Part shown: piece after piece, positions 33,879 to 47,556 of the stretch
How positions within the stretch are numbered: the stretch's first letter is position 1
How the letters are laid out: each line of letters begins with the position of its first letter
Origin: Benincasa hispida
Lineage: Eukaryota; Streptophyta; Magnoliopsida; Cucurbitales; Cucurbitaceae
Length of the DNA stretch: 64,000 nt
Reading direction: 5' to 3'
NCBI RefSeq assembly: GCF_009727055.1
Contig: NC_052350.1
Location: 14,947,182 to 15,011,181, forward strand
The notes under the pieces: model-generated
Seen by the model: the letters and a program-made list of their open reading frames with translations, nothing else
What the model was told of the DNA's origin: nothing
Databases searched by the model: none
Made by a program: the position numbers and the translations under genes

Positions 33879-35206
33879 CAGGTGCTAAAATTTGTGATAT
33901 TGTTGCGTAACCAAGTCCTTCACTAATTTCTTCATGCCAACATGTTTGGTTTTATTTTAATATCGCCTTTTGTATGCTTCCAGAATCAAACTTGTTGTAT
34001 GTTTGTAGGATACTCCCCATCTTTGGACAGTAGAGAAACTATTTATACCTATCTATGCATTGGCTGGAAGTGGGTCTGATTATTTATACAATGCCTGATG
34101 AAGTGGCCAGCTCTTGGAATGTGATTCCATCTACCTTATACAAAAATCGACAGAATTTGGTCGTGTTGTAGTTGTAAGCCATGTAATGTTATGTACCGTC
34201 ATCGTCTTCATTTCTCCCCTCATTGATCTCTCTTTTGTTCTTTTGAAGCTGAACCTTTGGCTTATGTATTTTGAGCTACCTTTTCGGTTTATTTGTGCCA
34301 TTATAGTGAAGGTAATGTTTGAAGGCAATATTTGGTTCCAACCATCCAAGTCATTTGAGATTTCATCAAATGTGCCATTATAATGAAGGTAATCCTACAA
34401 GCTTGTCTTAACATTTCTTAAATGGTAAGATGTACTTTTAACTAAGATTTGTGTTCCAGAATTAATTGTAAGGTTTGGCTACAAGACCATAAATTGCAGT
34501 ATCACCAAGATTTATGGAATAGACCAAAGTAGTATATTTATATCAAGTTAAACAAGTCTTATTTTTACAAGCATTGCAAATATAGTTCATTTAAAAATAC
34601 ACATATACAATAACTATTTGGTTTTTGTAAATCATGTTTGTTTTCTCAATTTTTTTACAATGGTTTCATCTTTCTTTGGGAAATATTTGAATTCATGTCA
34701 AAATTTAAAAAACAAAATCAAGTTTTTAAAAATGGTTTCTCCTTTTAGTTCTTAAAATTTGACTTGATTTTTTTTAAAAATGGTAAAAATGTATATAACA
34801 AATCAAAGAAATTTATAGATGGAAGTAGCCTTAAAAATTTGATTTTCAAAATCAAAAAATCAAATGATTATCAAATGAAACCTTATTTTTCTTTAACATC
34901 AAATAGGATGAAAACAACTCTTTGATTTAAACCATAAAATGTTTGAGGCAATAGAATGTGAGATGTATAATGATTAAACCAAGTTTGATTTACTAAACTA
35001 AAAAGGGGGAACATAATCATCTCCCAATCTTTGAGATAATTATCAATTTTGTCATTAATCTTTTGAAAATTTCAGATATATTATGGATATTGAAAATTTC
35101 AATTATTTTGTTACACGAACAAATTAATATTCAACAATAAAAAAATCAATATGCTATTAATTTACGAGTTATTTTGAAATAAAGAAAAATAAACTGACTT
35201 AATTGT
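33879..35206. other. 3' flank and spacer with MITE relative
   Basis: The 3' UTR of the preceding gene probably occupies the first few hundred bases. At about 34590-34890 lies a diverged relative of the 14141 MITE in opposite orientation: its right end, read on the minus strand, gives 'aaggtttcatttgataatcattt'. No gene seen. Confidence 0.45.
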
Positions 35207-35331
35207 AAATATAGCAAAATGTCACTCTCTATTAGTGACAGATCGTGATAAAACGAGATTGAAATCTATCTGTGTCTGATAGATATCTGTCACGATCTAT
35301 CACTCATAGACAATGACATTTTGCTATATTT
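35207..35331. mobile_element. Foldback MITE, 'aaatatagcaaaatgtcac' family
   Basis: The left arm 'aaatatagcaaaatgtca' and right arm 'tgacattttgctatattt' are perfect reverse complements. Further inside, 'gtgacagatcgtgata' pairs with 'tatctgtcacgatctatcac'. It is about 125 bases and could fold end to end. Relatives are at 48191-48350 and 48521-48665. Confidence 0.75.
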
Positions 35332-36597
35332 GAAAATACTTTCGATTGTCTTACCATTTAAAAAATTAGCCTTAAATTATTGGGGGGATATATAGGTTTT
35401 ATTGGTAGGTGAACTTTTCTATTATTTTCTAGTTTTTTTTTTTTTTTTTTTTTTCAGAAATTGAGTTTTATGTGTTACATAGCATCACGATAATATGTAC
35501 TATTTCTTTTCCTTTTTGTTTTATATATATGTATGTATATGGTAGAGAATTGTTACTACATTAAGAATAATTTTGAGAAATAGTTTATTTAAAAAAAAAA
35601 AAAGATTTGAGAAATGTCAAAATTAGTACAATTGGAGGTGGAAGGATCCAAATCACAAAACTCTTGGGTGGTTAACATGTATTGTGTCACTTCTAATTTG
35701 GCAATAGTATGTTTGGCCAAATATAATATAATATATCATTATTAAAGAAGAAAATTTTAATTGCGCACAATGGATGGAGGTATAAAACTACTACTTATTC
35801 CAACATCTTAATGAGTCGCTCATAATCAAATGATCTATTCCCAACACATACAGGAGAGCTATGAGAGTCACAAATCACCCAATCCACCCCTACTTTCCTT
35901 TCACTGCTCTTTAAGATGTCAACATTAATCAAGCTTTCATCATGGGGACCACTAATCCTGGCTCATGTATCGCTCAAATCTCCCTACACTAGGTTGAATA
36001 ATCTTTTGGTGCTAAACTTGATGAATATCATTCGTACTCTCAACGAGTCATCCACTAACCTATTTGAGACTAAAAAAATGTGGTTGAAGCTTCTTTGGAG
36101 ATCACTTGTGGTTTGGGTGTTTGTCGATTTTTTCTATTGTAAGTTTGTTGCGCTTGTCTGGTTTGGTTTCAGGCTCCTTACTTATGGGGAGGTTGCAAGA
36201 GAAGTCTGTTGGGACTTTAATTATCCTAATTGGGTGTCCTCTCTTCTTAACGAAGTCGGGTTCATTCTTTCTTTCTCTCCCTCTTCTTTTTTTTAGTACC
36301 TTGTTTGTGACGACTTATTGGGTCATGTAATGAAGTTATCATTATTATTTTAAAAAAAAAAAAGAGAGAGAGAGAGAGCTTGGTATGGAATTAGTAAAAT
36401 ATACGAGGGAGAGAAACCAATAGATTACTTAAAAGGGTCTCTTTTGTAAATTTGAAAAAGAGGGCATAGTTCAACAGAAACTTCTCATCAACGGCGGCTG
36501 AAGAGAAAACAGAGAGAGAGGTTTAATAGTCGCTTTAGGGCTTTGGCGGAGGAAAACTCACCAATCGTCATTCTCGCAGCTTCTCTCTCTCCGTTCA
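35332..36597. other. Spacer and promoter region of WDR75 gene
   Basis: Contains T-run (about 35438-35456), A-run and (GA)n (about 36350-36380) tracts. An open frame at 35916-36296 (126 codons) has no recognisable domain and no splice or expression support, so I do not call it a gene. The 36480-36597 stretch, purine-rich then C/T-rich, is the likely 5' UTR of the downstream gene. Confidence 0.45.
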
Positions 36598-39500
36598 ATG
36601 ATTACCGGCGGGAAGAGCTACGTTTCAGCTTCTCCAGCTTTCTCCAATGACGCCAAGCGGCTTCTCGTCTGCACCGCCAACTCTGTCTCCATTTTCAGTA
36701 CCTCCACTGGCTTGCAGGTGAATACCTTCTTCCTCGCTTCTGTACTCAGTTTCTATGCTGTATATCAATTCTTCTAACACGTCATTTGTTTTGGACCCTT
36801 TTGCTTCTGCTTAAGATTGCTGCATTGGAGGGTCACAAGGCCTTGGTGACATCGGTCACCGTGGTGCCGGCGTCTAGTCCGGCAAGTAAGATCTTGTGCT
36901 TCTGTTGGACTACCTCACTCGATGGAACAATTCGCTATTGGGATTTCTCGGTGCCGGAGCTCATGAAGACCGTAGATATTCGGCTACCTGTTTACTCCAT
37001 GGTTAGCTTGTTCTTTATTTGATAAGTCTCAGTGTCGTGTATGGAAAAGGTCTAAGAAAACACTTACGTCTAGATTTTGAAATTATTTAGATTTAAAACT
37101 GCTCGTTGGGGAGTGAGTTTCTCAGCTTTTCCTTTTCATTATGCTACGATGCTGCTTTTAGACTCTAGACTCCGCGAAATTAGAAGATAATGAACCTTGT
37201 TTTATACAGTTTTTTGTTCCCTAGTATCTTAAGAGAAGTGACAATATTTGCTTTCACGTGCTTATGATACGGAATATTTTAGGGACAGTTTTCACCTAAT
37301 ATCTTATAGGAAGTTGGAACAAGTAATGGAACTTTGTTAATTTTAAATTTTGGTACTTTGTAGTTGGCGGTTATAAAAAATTAGAGATGGAACATAGAAT
37401 CAATATGTAGTGCAATGATCTGTGACTTGGGATGGTAATATCGGTTCAATGAAGTGTGGCGGGAACAGTGATGTGTGTGTTCTCAATACTCTTTTTTGTA
37501 ACGAACTGTGTTGGTTCTTTCTTTGAGTTACTAAATATTGAATAGCTTATTTTGCTTGCTTTCTTTTCCTCAGGTCATCCCTTCTTTGTTAGGCCAACTG
37601 TTGGAGAAGGATGTGAAGTCTCAGGATCTTTTTGCGTATGTGTCAGTGGAAAACATTCAAGTGAAGGATCAGAAACCAATGCCTGTGAGAGGACAACTCC
37701 TTAAATGTAACTTAACCAAGTCTCGCTTGGCAGCTGGGGTCATTTTGGCTGAGGTGCAATTGACTCATATTCTCTTCATTATCTCTAATGCTTTCATAGT
37801 TGCTTATTCGAAAACAAATATTTATTCACTCAAATAATATGTTTTGTATATGTTAGTATTACTCTACATGTTTAAGTACAAGGCTATTGGCTTGGGAAGT
37901 AATTGGGACAAACATGATAGGGTTGGGTGGTTGTTCTGTGAAATCCATTAAGATGTGCTAGTGCTTATATTGGGTTAAACATCCATAAGTATATTTGGGG
38001 TGTAAAACATAGTAGTTGTGCATAAAATTGTAGAGTGCTATGGATGTTTTCAAAAGGTTTGGAACTTTATTAACACGTATACTTTCCACTTGGAGTAATG
38101 TGTTCTCACTCTTAACAGACTCATCAACCTGAGTATATAACTATTAGCTCGTCAGGGAGGTTCTTTGGCATCCGAAATAAGCGCAAAATCCACGTATGGG
38201 AAGTGCCAAAAGCAGCAGAGACTGAAACTTTAGGGGCTAAAAAAATTACTCTGCATCACACAAAAGACTTGACGGTTCTTGCATTTCACCCAATCCAAAG
38301 AATAGTAGCTGCAGGTGATGTGACTGGGAGAATTTTAATATGGAGGGGGTTCGGTAATCGGACATTTCCTGTTTCCGGTGAAGAAGCTGGCAAAAAATCC
38401 TTTGACAGTGATGAAGATAAACCAGGAGTAAGAGGAAATGATGATGCTGATTCTTGCTCGACACGGCACTGGCATCCTTCTGAAGTGATTGTTCTATCTT
38501 TCTCCTCTGATGGGGCATATCTTTATTCAGGTAAAATGTTAACAAATAACAATTGCAAATGGGAATACATCTGGGAACTTTTAATAGAAAATGTGATTTT
38601 ATTTACAAGTTTGACAATGAGATCTTGGGAGGGAGTAGTAATTTAGCAAGTCTTAATCACTATCATCTTCCTCATTTTGATATTATGTGATGATATAGAA
38701 TTAATCTAAGTAGACATATTATGTTACTTTTAATGCCACTATTCTTATCTGTTCACAATGGTTGCTTATTACGTCCTATCATAATTAGATTTGATCTTAA
38801 TGACTCTTAAATCTTATTTAAGGTGGGAAGGAGGGTGTCCTTGTGGTTTGGCAACTTGACACTGAGAAGAAAAAATTCCTGCCACGAATTGGGTCACCAC
38901 TATTGTATTTTACTGATTCTCCAGACCCTCTGCTTGCATCTGTAAGTAGATCTTTATTTTCACAACCAAGTATATTTCGCCACAGTTTTTTTTTAGTCCC
39001 TTTGTTTGAAACTGAAACTAGGTTTTTAGGTATCTTGTGCAGACAATCAAATTCATTTACTGAAAATGCCTTCTATGGTAATCTTGAAGTCCATATCTGG
39101 AATCAAGGTTTGTTTCAACAATCTTTTATTCTTTCTACGAATTCTCTTTTTATTGAAGCAGCCTTGATAGTTCATAATGTGTGTGGTTAACGAATGTTGG
39201 AATGGATGAGACTGTTTGAGTTAGAGATGTTGACTATGCCACCTTGCGTGCCATGGAGATGTGTATAGGAGAATGGTATACACTTTAGAAGCCTCCAAAT
39301 AGAAAAGCTATATAAAAATTTTCTTTCAATTCTGGGTCTTTCTGTACAAACTATTGTTTTCTTCAACATTTTCTTCTTATCAGCATTTTCTCAGTATAGT
39401 ATGTAGTTTTTCCATGTACGTTATGATTTTATATGTCCAATAATGTGGCCCTTGCTAGAAGAATGTAGCTTTCCTAGTTCATTGTTGTCTTATATGATCG

Positions 39501-42500
39501 TATCGATATTTGATATTTCTGTCATGCTGGCTTGAAGTAGGTTAAGGAAATCTTTTCACTATTCTATAAGGTTTGTTAGATACACTTATGTTATTGCCTT
39601 AGTGTCTTACTTCTTTTTGGGCATATAAAGTTTGATGATTGCACAACTGTATGTAATTTCAACTCTTACACATTATCTATAAGTCTTATTAGAAAATAAT
39701 GGCTATTTTTTTGTTTATAAATGTTCTTCAAGCCTTATTCTACTGCAACTTATTGTGTTTCATTATTTTCAGCTTCCTTGTTCGTTTTTGGATGTCTGTC
39801 AAGGCTCTAATAATGGATTTGCCTTCAATCAAAATGGTGGTCTAGTTGCCCTTCGTTCAGAAAACTATAGCATTCAACTGTACAGTCTGTTTGATGACTG
39901 TGGAATTTGTGAGGTGAGAATGTACTCATTACTTAATTAGCTAATGAACTGGGGTAATAACATGACTCATTACTTAATTAGCTAACAAACTGGGGTAATA
40001 ACGTATTAACATGTATTTGTTTGCATCCCTTTTGTGGTGTCGCTTTATAAATATCTATATTGACATGAGTTTCATTAGGCAATGATATGTCCTTCAATGT
40101 TATCTATAATATGCTTATTAGACTTTCTTAGACCAGAAATGCTCTTTTTATTAGGTTGATATTCTAGTAGTCTCAAAATCACATTTTCATTAAGACTAAC
40201 AAAAGTAGAAAAAGGTTCCCATATAAAAAGGACCAAAGCCATTAAATTCACCTTGATCCACCAGTGCCAAAGAAGAAACAAAAAGATCCCAATTATCAAA
40301 GCCTGAAAGAGAGGGGAAACAAAATATAGAGAAAGAGAACTATCAACACAGTTTGAAAATTGTAATTCTCTTTTTTGAAAGTGTTATCTTAGTGTTCTTT
40401 GTAACCTTATTTACCAAAGTGAGGAGTCGCCTAACCAACAGCACCTCGGATATTTGTGCCGTCATGTACAGAACTTCAAATGTTGTAGGTATGGAACAGG
40501 ATGTGGCTCTTTTCGCATAGATATGTCTTCACATGGCTTCATGTTTAGATACAAATTCAGATCTAAAAACATTCAGTTTTTGTCACAGTATTTTAGAAGC
40601 AAATCTAAGTCTTAACTGTTCTACATATAATGTTAGCAGGTTCAAATTTGTGAGAGGAACCATCAACCCGTCGAAGAGCTCACTGTATGTGAACTTATAT
40701 GTTGGTGTCATTTTATGGAAATAATGTCTGTAGGAATTATGTGTCTGATGTTATCATTATACTTGAATGTTGGGTGGCAGGTTGCTGTTACTGTAGTGGC
40801 TCTCTCCCTAGATGGCTCTTTAATGAGTACTGCTGAAGTTAGACGTCCTGAGGGTGGTATTGGAGGTTTCACCTGTCTCAAGTTTTGGGACTCAGAGTTG
40901 GAAAACAAAAGGTTTAGTTTGTCAACCGTTGTATATGAGCCACACAGGTTTGTTTTTGGTCCTTTTCCAAAATCACAATGAGACTTTATTTCAAAGGTTA
41001 TTTTATTATATGAGTTAATACCTGGTCAATACAGCTTAATGATGGTAAGACCGTAAGAGTTAAGTTCTTGTGGTCATAATTTCATAGCACTCGTTTGTAT
41101 TTGATGCTGGATGCAGAAAATGCTGTTTCCGTTCTTTAATCTGAATGGAAATTTGCACTGCCATTTGACAGGGATGCTGGTATTTCTGCTCTCACTTTCC
41201 ACCCTAATCGCCATATGGCTGTCAGTACATCATATGGTGGAGACTTTAAGGTACCGTTGGAAAAAAAAGATAACTTCACACAGAAGTATTTTCTGCAATA
41301 AAATTCATTTTATTTTATTTTATTTTTATGTTTATGTTTAGATATGGATTTGCAATGATGGACTTCAGAAAGTTCAGGGAGAGAAAAATTCAAGTTGGAT
41401 GTGCCATTCAGTTGGGTCTTACAAGTATGCATCCGATTCCTTTATTTCTTTATTTTCTGCTTAGGTTTTCTGTTTTCTGAATGGTGGGGCAAAATATTTC
41501 TTTTATTTATTTGTAAAAATGTAGGCTTAAGTTGGATTTAGAATTTTTTTTCTTCCTTAAAATGTTTCTAAATTGTAATGTAAACTTTACTCTGGTGTTT
41601 GTAAGTGATGGCTTGTTGTTCTTTTTCCAATTCTCATATAAGATTCCGCTTTAACAGAAAGAAGTCGATGACTGCTGCCACGTTTTCTTCCGATGGTTCT
41701 GTTTTGGCCATTGCTGCAGAAACTGTCATTACATTATGGGACCCTGAGCAAAATATCCTCGTTGCCGTACTTGGAGAGACTTTTACGGTACATAAAGTTC
41801 TCTTGAATTTGCCTATATTCCCATTAAAATAACAGTGTGAATCCCAATAAGCTGGTAAACTTGACCTAGTCCAGCCGGCATTTCAATTGGAAGTATTTTA
41901 GCATGCGTTTCTCTACATAAATGCCTGTGCTTAATTTCTTTTGAAAGCTCTAAAGGTGAATGGATCCATAATGTTTTGATTTCTTCTCTTTTGTTATTTA
42001 CATTTTGTGACAAGTGTGTAATGTTATTTGGTGGTGGGTCTGAAGCTTCTCTCCATTTTAAGTCTGTCAATAAAGCTTGAATACTGTATTTGAACAATCA
42101 ATTAACAAAAAAGAACTTCCTTCGTTAATGATAAAAGAAAGGAAACAAGTTAAACTGTTGATATGCTGTGCCATGTTAGTAATTAGAAAAATTCTCTCCT
42201 CCGATGTTATCATCTGCATTCATCTCTCTCATGAATTCAAGTTTTTTCAATTTGGACAGCCGATCGTGAATCTTTCCTTTGCGGGAGACTCTGAGTTCCT
42301 TGTATCTGTTTCACAAGGTTCAAGACCACAACTGTCTGTCTGGAGTGTGTCGAAACTATCAATATCTTGGTCATACAAACTTCATATAGAAGGTTTAATG
42401 CTCTCATCTCTTTTCTCCTTTAAGTTGAATTAAGTATTGACATAATTCAACTCGAACTTGGTTGATTGCTTCACTTCTACACTAATTTCACAAATTAGCA

Positions 42501-44723
42501 AGGAAAAAAATTATCACTAAAACTTCTTGATGAAGGTAGAATGTTAATAATGTCAAAACAACATGTTTCTATTTCTATTTTATGTTAATTAGTTCTAGAC
42601 CCCAAAGGCTGTGTCTTAACAGTGTAGTGCCTGCAATGGGTGAAGGCTACTTTTCTTTTTAAGAATTCAAATAGGTTAACTTGTGACAGATAATCGACTA
42701 ACTGGCAACTGCGTGCTTTTGGGACTATAAACATGCTAGTTTGACAGAACCTAACTGCTAGGCTACTGGGATTGATTCAAGTTTTTCTTGAGCAATTTGA
42801 AATACTTGGCTTCTGTTAAAACATCCAAGCATTTCCTTGTGGCCTTATTTGTGTGTATTCTGTAAAATGAATGAGGAAAGTATATGGGTCCTGATTATTG
42901 AAGATACATTTCTTTCAGTTAGCTCCTTCATTGGAATGTTGATCATTTCATTAACTGTTAGCTGTAATCTACATAAAAATCTATTTTTGTTTATGGTTAA
43001 AGGACATTTGAGCCATGACCATAGAGTTTGTTCCAAATTCTAATCCTGGCTGTCCCATGATTTGCATCTACAGCTTTGGCCTGTGCTGTGGATATGTCTT
43101 CTTTTGCTGTACTTGCCCTTATCCCCGAATCTGTACAGTTGCAATTTAGTGACTCAACATTCCAAGGGAGAGATGGAGTGATATTGCATTTTAATGCCAA
43201 TGATCCTGTTCCCCAGAGTACCTGGTCTGTTAGGAAGGTACTGTATTTTCTACATGTTTTCCCCCGCTCTTATTAATTATTACTTATTTATAATTAATAA
43301 TTAATTAGTCTTGATGTACACCGCAGGCTCAGGGAGGGGGTCTTGCCTTTCTTCGATCCAAAAAATTTTACAATAGTTCAGATGGGAAATTTGGGCATCC
43401 TTGGCTTGTCTATATCAATGGTGACCACGAGTATGCTCTATTTGACCTATCTGGCAAAGAAGCACAAGAGCTTAGTTTGACCAAGCGGGAAAGTTATCAC
43501 GCCCTTGAAGAAACAGGAGGTATATTATTTTCTATTTCAATCGTATCAACAGTGTGATTCTCTATAGCTGTACGGCCTAATTTTCTCATCTAGGTCTGCT
43601 TCACAATATCCACTTTTCTCTAGGAAAAAATCCTTACCCCACATTGACCTGATATTGTTTTTTGTTTGCTTATTTTGTGTAAATGTGCATGCGCAATGTA
43701 TAATTTTATATATATATATAAATAATATATATTTTCAGGAATAGGGACCTTTAAATGGGGTGTTCTAGGTTGGGTTGAGTTGGTTTGGATTGAAAGACTT
43801 TTTAGACCCGACTTAATTGTTCGGATTGTAAGTTTCTTCAACCTAAATAACCCTTGAACCCAACCGAACTATGAAATATTTAGGTTAGGTTGATTTGGGT
43901 TACTTGAGTCATTTATTTAAATATTTTGTTCTAACAAGAAGTAAAATGTTAATATGTATTAATTTTGTTAATTATTTTCATATATCAAATTAAGATTAAC
44001 ATTAAATTTCAGTTTATATTATGAAAATTTTCTATCTAAAGTGCTAAAAAATTAATTCTGGGAGTTGTTGGAGAATACATTATCTATAAAAATCATTAAA
44101 TTAAATAAAATTAAAATAAATATATGCACATATAGTTGCATCATAAGTTAAAAAAATATACATTTTAAACTTAACAAGTTCGGGTTGGTTTAAGTTATTT
44201 TAGGTGACCCATTAATCAATCCAACCCATAAAGTTTTCATTTATTCGAATCCAACTCAACCGAAATAAGTTGATAACCCAATTCAAACCGTATGGGTTAG
44301 ATTTCATGGATCGATTTTAGGGTCATTGGGTTTTGAACATCCCTACTTTGAATCTGGTTAAGACTTGAGGAGATCTCATGTGCCATTTTCATTCTAAGTG
44401 AATTATTTTAAACTCCGCATTTTATCCCATAGTTGGCAGATTATATTTTACTCTAGCATTAATTTCATTTTGAAAAATCATGTCACTCATGATTATTAAT
44501 GCATCAAATTATTACAGGGAAATCTGGATATGAAGCTATCTATGGCGAACTACCAGAATTTGACTCAAAGATGGACCAGACCATGTCTGCCCCATCTATT
44601 CCATCACAGAGGCCTTGGGAGACCATCTTCAGTGGCTCATCACATGAACTTCCACCTCTGAGTAAGCTTTGTTCAGCATTTTTAGAATCATTATTGGAGA
44701 GGAGGACCGTTACTACCAAGTAA
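36598..44723 (+). CDS. WDR75: WD repeat-containing protein 75 (UTP17-type), 16 exons
   Basis: Exons 36598-36717, 36816-37001, 37574-37753, 38119-38530, 38823-38941, 39030-39107, 39773-39913, 40640-40684, 40781-40947, 41172-41250, 41342-41424, 41643-41787, 42260-42392, 43074-43237, 43327-43519 and 44518-44723 all join in phase at GT/AG sites and give 816 aa, against about 830 aa in human. WD-type units include LEGHKALVTSV...TSLDGTIRYWDFSV (from about residue 43), HTKDLTVLAFHP...GDVTGRILIWRGF, WHPSEVIVLSFSSDGAYLYS with GGKEGVLVVWQLD, and a C-terminal propeller with MTAATFSSDGSVLAIAAE and TLWDPEQ. In animals and yeast (Nan1/Utp17) this protein is a t-UTP component of the small-subunit processome, needed for pre-rRNA transcription and early processing in the nucleolus. 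The plant role is inferred by orthology. The first ATG in frame after the leader was used. Intron 15 carries a MITE (43757-44345). Confidence 0.9.
43757..44345. mobile_element. hAT-like MITE in WDR75 intron 15
   Basis: Begins 'ggggtgttctaggttggg' and ends 'gggttttgaacatcccta', whose complement reads 'tagggatgttcaaaaccc'. The flanks ctttaaat (43749-43756) and ctttgaat (44346-44353) match at 7 of 8 positions, fitting the 8-bp duplication of hAT elements. The interior repeats 'ggttgggttgagttgg/ggttaggttgatttggg' phrases and has no transposase. Confidence 0.75.
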
Positions 44724-45100
44724 TTTCAAGTCAGGTATCCTATAAACTGAAACATATCACATTATATGCTTCTCGAGTTCCTGGATTTCACTCGATCGGT
44801 ACAATCCAAAGATAGAATCAGTTGGCATCAAATCAGAAACCTTCCATTTCCCGATTTCTATTCGAGTACACAACAGGGATGGAAAAGCTGTCCTCAGGTG
44901 AAACAATCCAAAAGAAGCATCTTCTCTGGCTCACTTGAAGATCTTCAATACAAAAGATTGGATTTGCTTCCAGAAGAGTAAGAAACATCGGAAATTTTTG
45001 TTAGATAGGTCAATTTTGAGCGTGTAATTTGGATTTTGAAAGAGTATTGGAAAATTTTGTAAATTAGTATGCGTTGTGTTTTTAATTTGCTAATTTATCC
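44724..45100 (+). other. Probable 3' UTR of the WDR75 gene
   Basis: Follows the WDR75 stop. It contains an open frame (44766-44981, 71 codons) with less AT bias than the DNA beyond. I read it as UTR, since the preceding exon already ends at the position expected for the family's C-terminus. Confidence 0.4.
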
Positions 45101-47338
45101 CTTTAGATTATCCGGAATCTTATCTTATAATTATTTTATTATAAAACATAACTATAGTGGTAATGTTAACTATTTTATACAAAGGTTGGTGATGATTATT
45201 AACACATTATTCAGATATATGTTACATATGTTTATGTGGTTGACTTTCATTATATCAGTTACCTTCGAAAGATTAATTTCCTAAGCAATTAAAAATGATA
45301 TTATAATGAACAGTTGGAATCCCAATAATCAATGAGTCATCAAAACACACTTTTAAAAACCATGTTACATGTAGTAGTAGTTCAACTTAGAACAATAAAT
45401 TGCATTGAATTCTGAGCAAAGGAATTTTCCACTATTCTGCCAAGTGCAACCTCTGTGTATTTTATAATTTTTATGTTGTTATGTAGCCGTTGGACCAGCC
45501 ACCCTCTATTGTCTTTTTAGGTTAAACTACTCCCATGCCTTTCATCTCTAAAAGATCTCCCTCCACTTTTTTAATTGGAATTCTCTTTTATTTTAATTTT
45601 GGTAAACAACAAAAGGGTTTATTCTAACTATTGGGTATCAAGGGAAAATAAGGCTGGTAATGACTTAATTTCATTTTTAAAGGTGGGTTAAATACTACTC
45701 AATAAATGCATACCAAAAGAAGTTAAAATGAACGTAACTTAATCGATATAAAACTTGTACTATTAAAAAAAGTTATATATATCGAAAGGACAATGGAGGG
45801 AGGGGTTGTTTAATTAGTTCGAGCAACTTTTGAAATCATGTGTATTTATTTAGGGTATAATTGATAAGTATTGTGAGTGAGATTTTTTTCTTTCTTTTAT
45901 AGTTATTTTTTTTAGTTTTGTGAGAGTGAATTTTAGAAGTATTCTTTTTAAAACAAATTTAAGAGAGGATTTAAACCCAGCTTCAAAGAGAAAATTAGGT
46001 ACGTACTTTAACAGTTTGGTTATGCTCGTACTCACGATTGTTTAGATTTTTTTTAACTCATGAATTTAACAAATTCATAAAGGTAAGCAAACCATTTTAG
46101 TAGGTTGAACTTCACAAATTTAATGACATGCAAAACAAATTCTTGGCCAAACTCTCTCTTATAGTCACATATTATTTAATTAAAAATTTTGACATATTGA
46201 AGAAGAATCTTTATTCATTTTCTCTAATATACAAGCACATTATTTATCAAGTATTGGCTTGTGATTATAACTAATTATAAACTGACATTTGACACAAAAA
46301 TGCAACTACTAAAACAAACATTATAAAAATCCTCCCTTTTCAAGAAATTATTTTATACCAAAGTTTTTGTGAGTATATTTAATACAATCTATAAAATTAA
46401 ACAATATACATATATATAAAAACTATAAAAAACTTTGTCCACAAATAACTTGAGGCCATAACCATCCAACTTTAGAGCTACTTTGTATTTATTTAATAAA
46501 TACCATAAAAACTCCGAGTTGTTGAGTTGGCTAGGGCTACCCTTATCATGCCACCTCCACCCATTGCCTTATCATATTTTTCCCCTTTTATTATTATTAT
46601 TATTCCATAATTTAAAATTTCTTATTTTATATATGTGAGAAGTCTCTATATGTAGGTACATTTGGTAATCCATCACACTCCCAATTTTGATACATTTTAA
46701 TGACTTCATTTTGATGATTTAACATCAACTGGGTCAGATTTGATTTTGACACACCAATTTAATTTTAGTTAATTATTGAGTTGAAAAAAGATTAGTATCA
46801 GCAATAAGAATAAGATGAATCATGATGAATTTGATTTGTTTCTCTGTATTATTGTTCAAAATCCATAATTAAGTTAGTTCCTTAGGATAAGTAATGATAG
46901 TAATATTATAATTTGAGCAGTTTTGAATTGTGCTATTATGGGTCAATAATTCAATGAGTATGTTAATTAATTTACCAAATGATAGAATAATACCAAGGAG
47001 TGATGAGTAAGAAACTTATTAAACATTAACATGATCTAAACTAATAGGTCTTAAAAATTATTTGGTTATAATATTATATATTTAATTTAGGTACAAGCTA
47101 GATAAAATAAATTATATAATGAATTAAAAAATAGAGAAAATCATAACACCATCTTATGTAGAAGAAGCAAACAAATTTACAATTTGCAAATTGTGTAAAG
47201 TAGGGCCCTAAACCTGCTCACAGGAATAACAGTACATCAGAATTTGATTTTTTTTTTTTTTTTTTTTAATGATTTGAATGCAAAAATTGTTAAAACAAAA
47301 ACAAAAACAATCATACAAAAAGAAACCAAATTACAATA
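45101..47338. other. No gene seen; AT-rich intergenic DNA
   Basis: No open frame or RNA gene that can be supported. A (TTA)n run lies near 46590-46603, and a T-run of about 20 at 47249-47268. Confidence 0.5.
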
Positions 47339-47556
47339 GCACCCCTAAAATATCGTTGTAGTCGTTATTATATCCTCAAACTTTTAATTGTAAAAATTGA
47401 ATCTTTAAAGTTATATAAGTATTAAAATTGGAGCTTAGAAACGGGATGAATTTTAACAATTATTGTAAATTTGAGAGTTCAATTTTTGTAATAAAAAATT
47501 AGAAGGGATAATCGTAACTACCATCATAGTTTAGAGGTATTATTTTGTAATTTACC
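47339..47556. mobile_element. Foldback element (MITE-like)
   Basis: The left half 'caccc.taaaatatcgttgtagtcgttattat...aaaaattgaa' is matched, as reverse complement, by the right half 'ttcaatttttgtaa...ataatcgtaactaccatcatagtttagaggtatt'. The whole of about 215 bases could fold as an imperfect hairpin. No target duplication was resolved. Confidence 0.5.

Noticed and set aside
35916..36296. 126-codon open frame upstream of WDR75
   Set aside because: No recognisable domain, compositionally hydrophobic from T-rich DNA, overlapping alternative frames, no splice support.
38246..38545. 99-codon minus-strand frame
   Set aside because: Antisense shadow of WDR75 exon 4.
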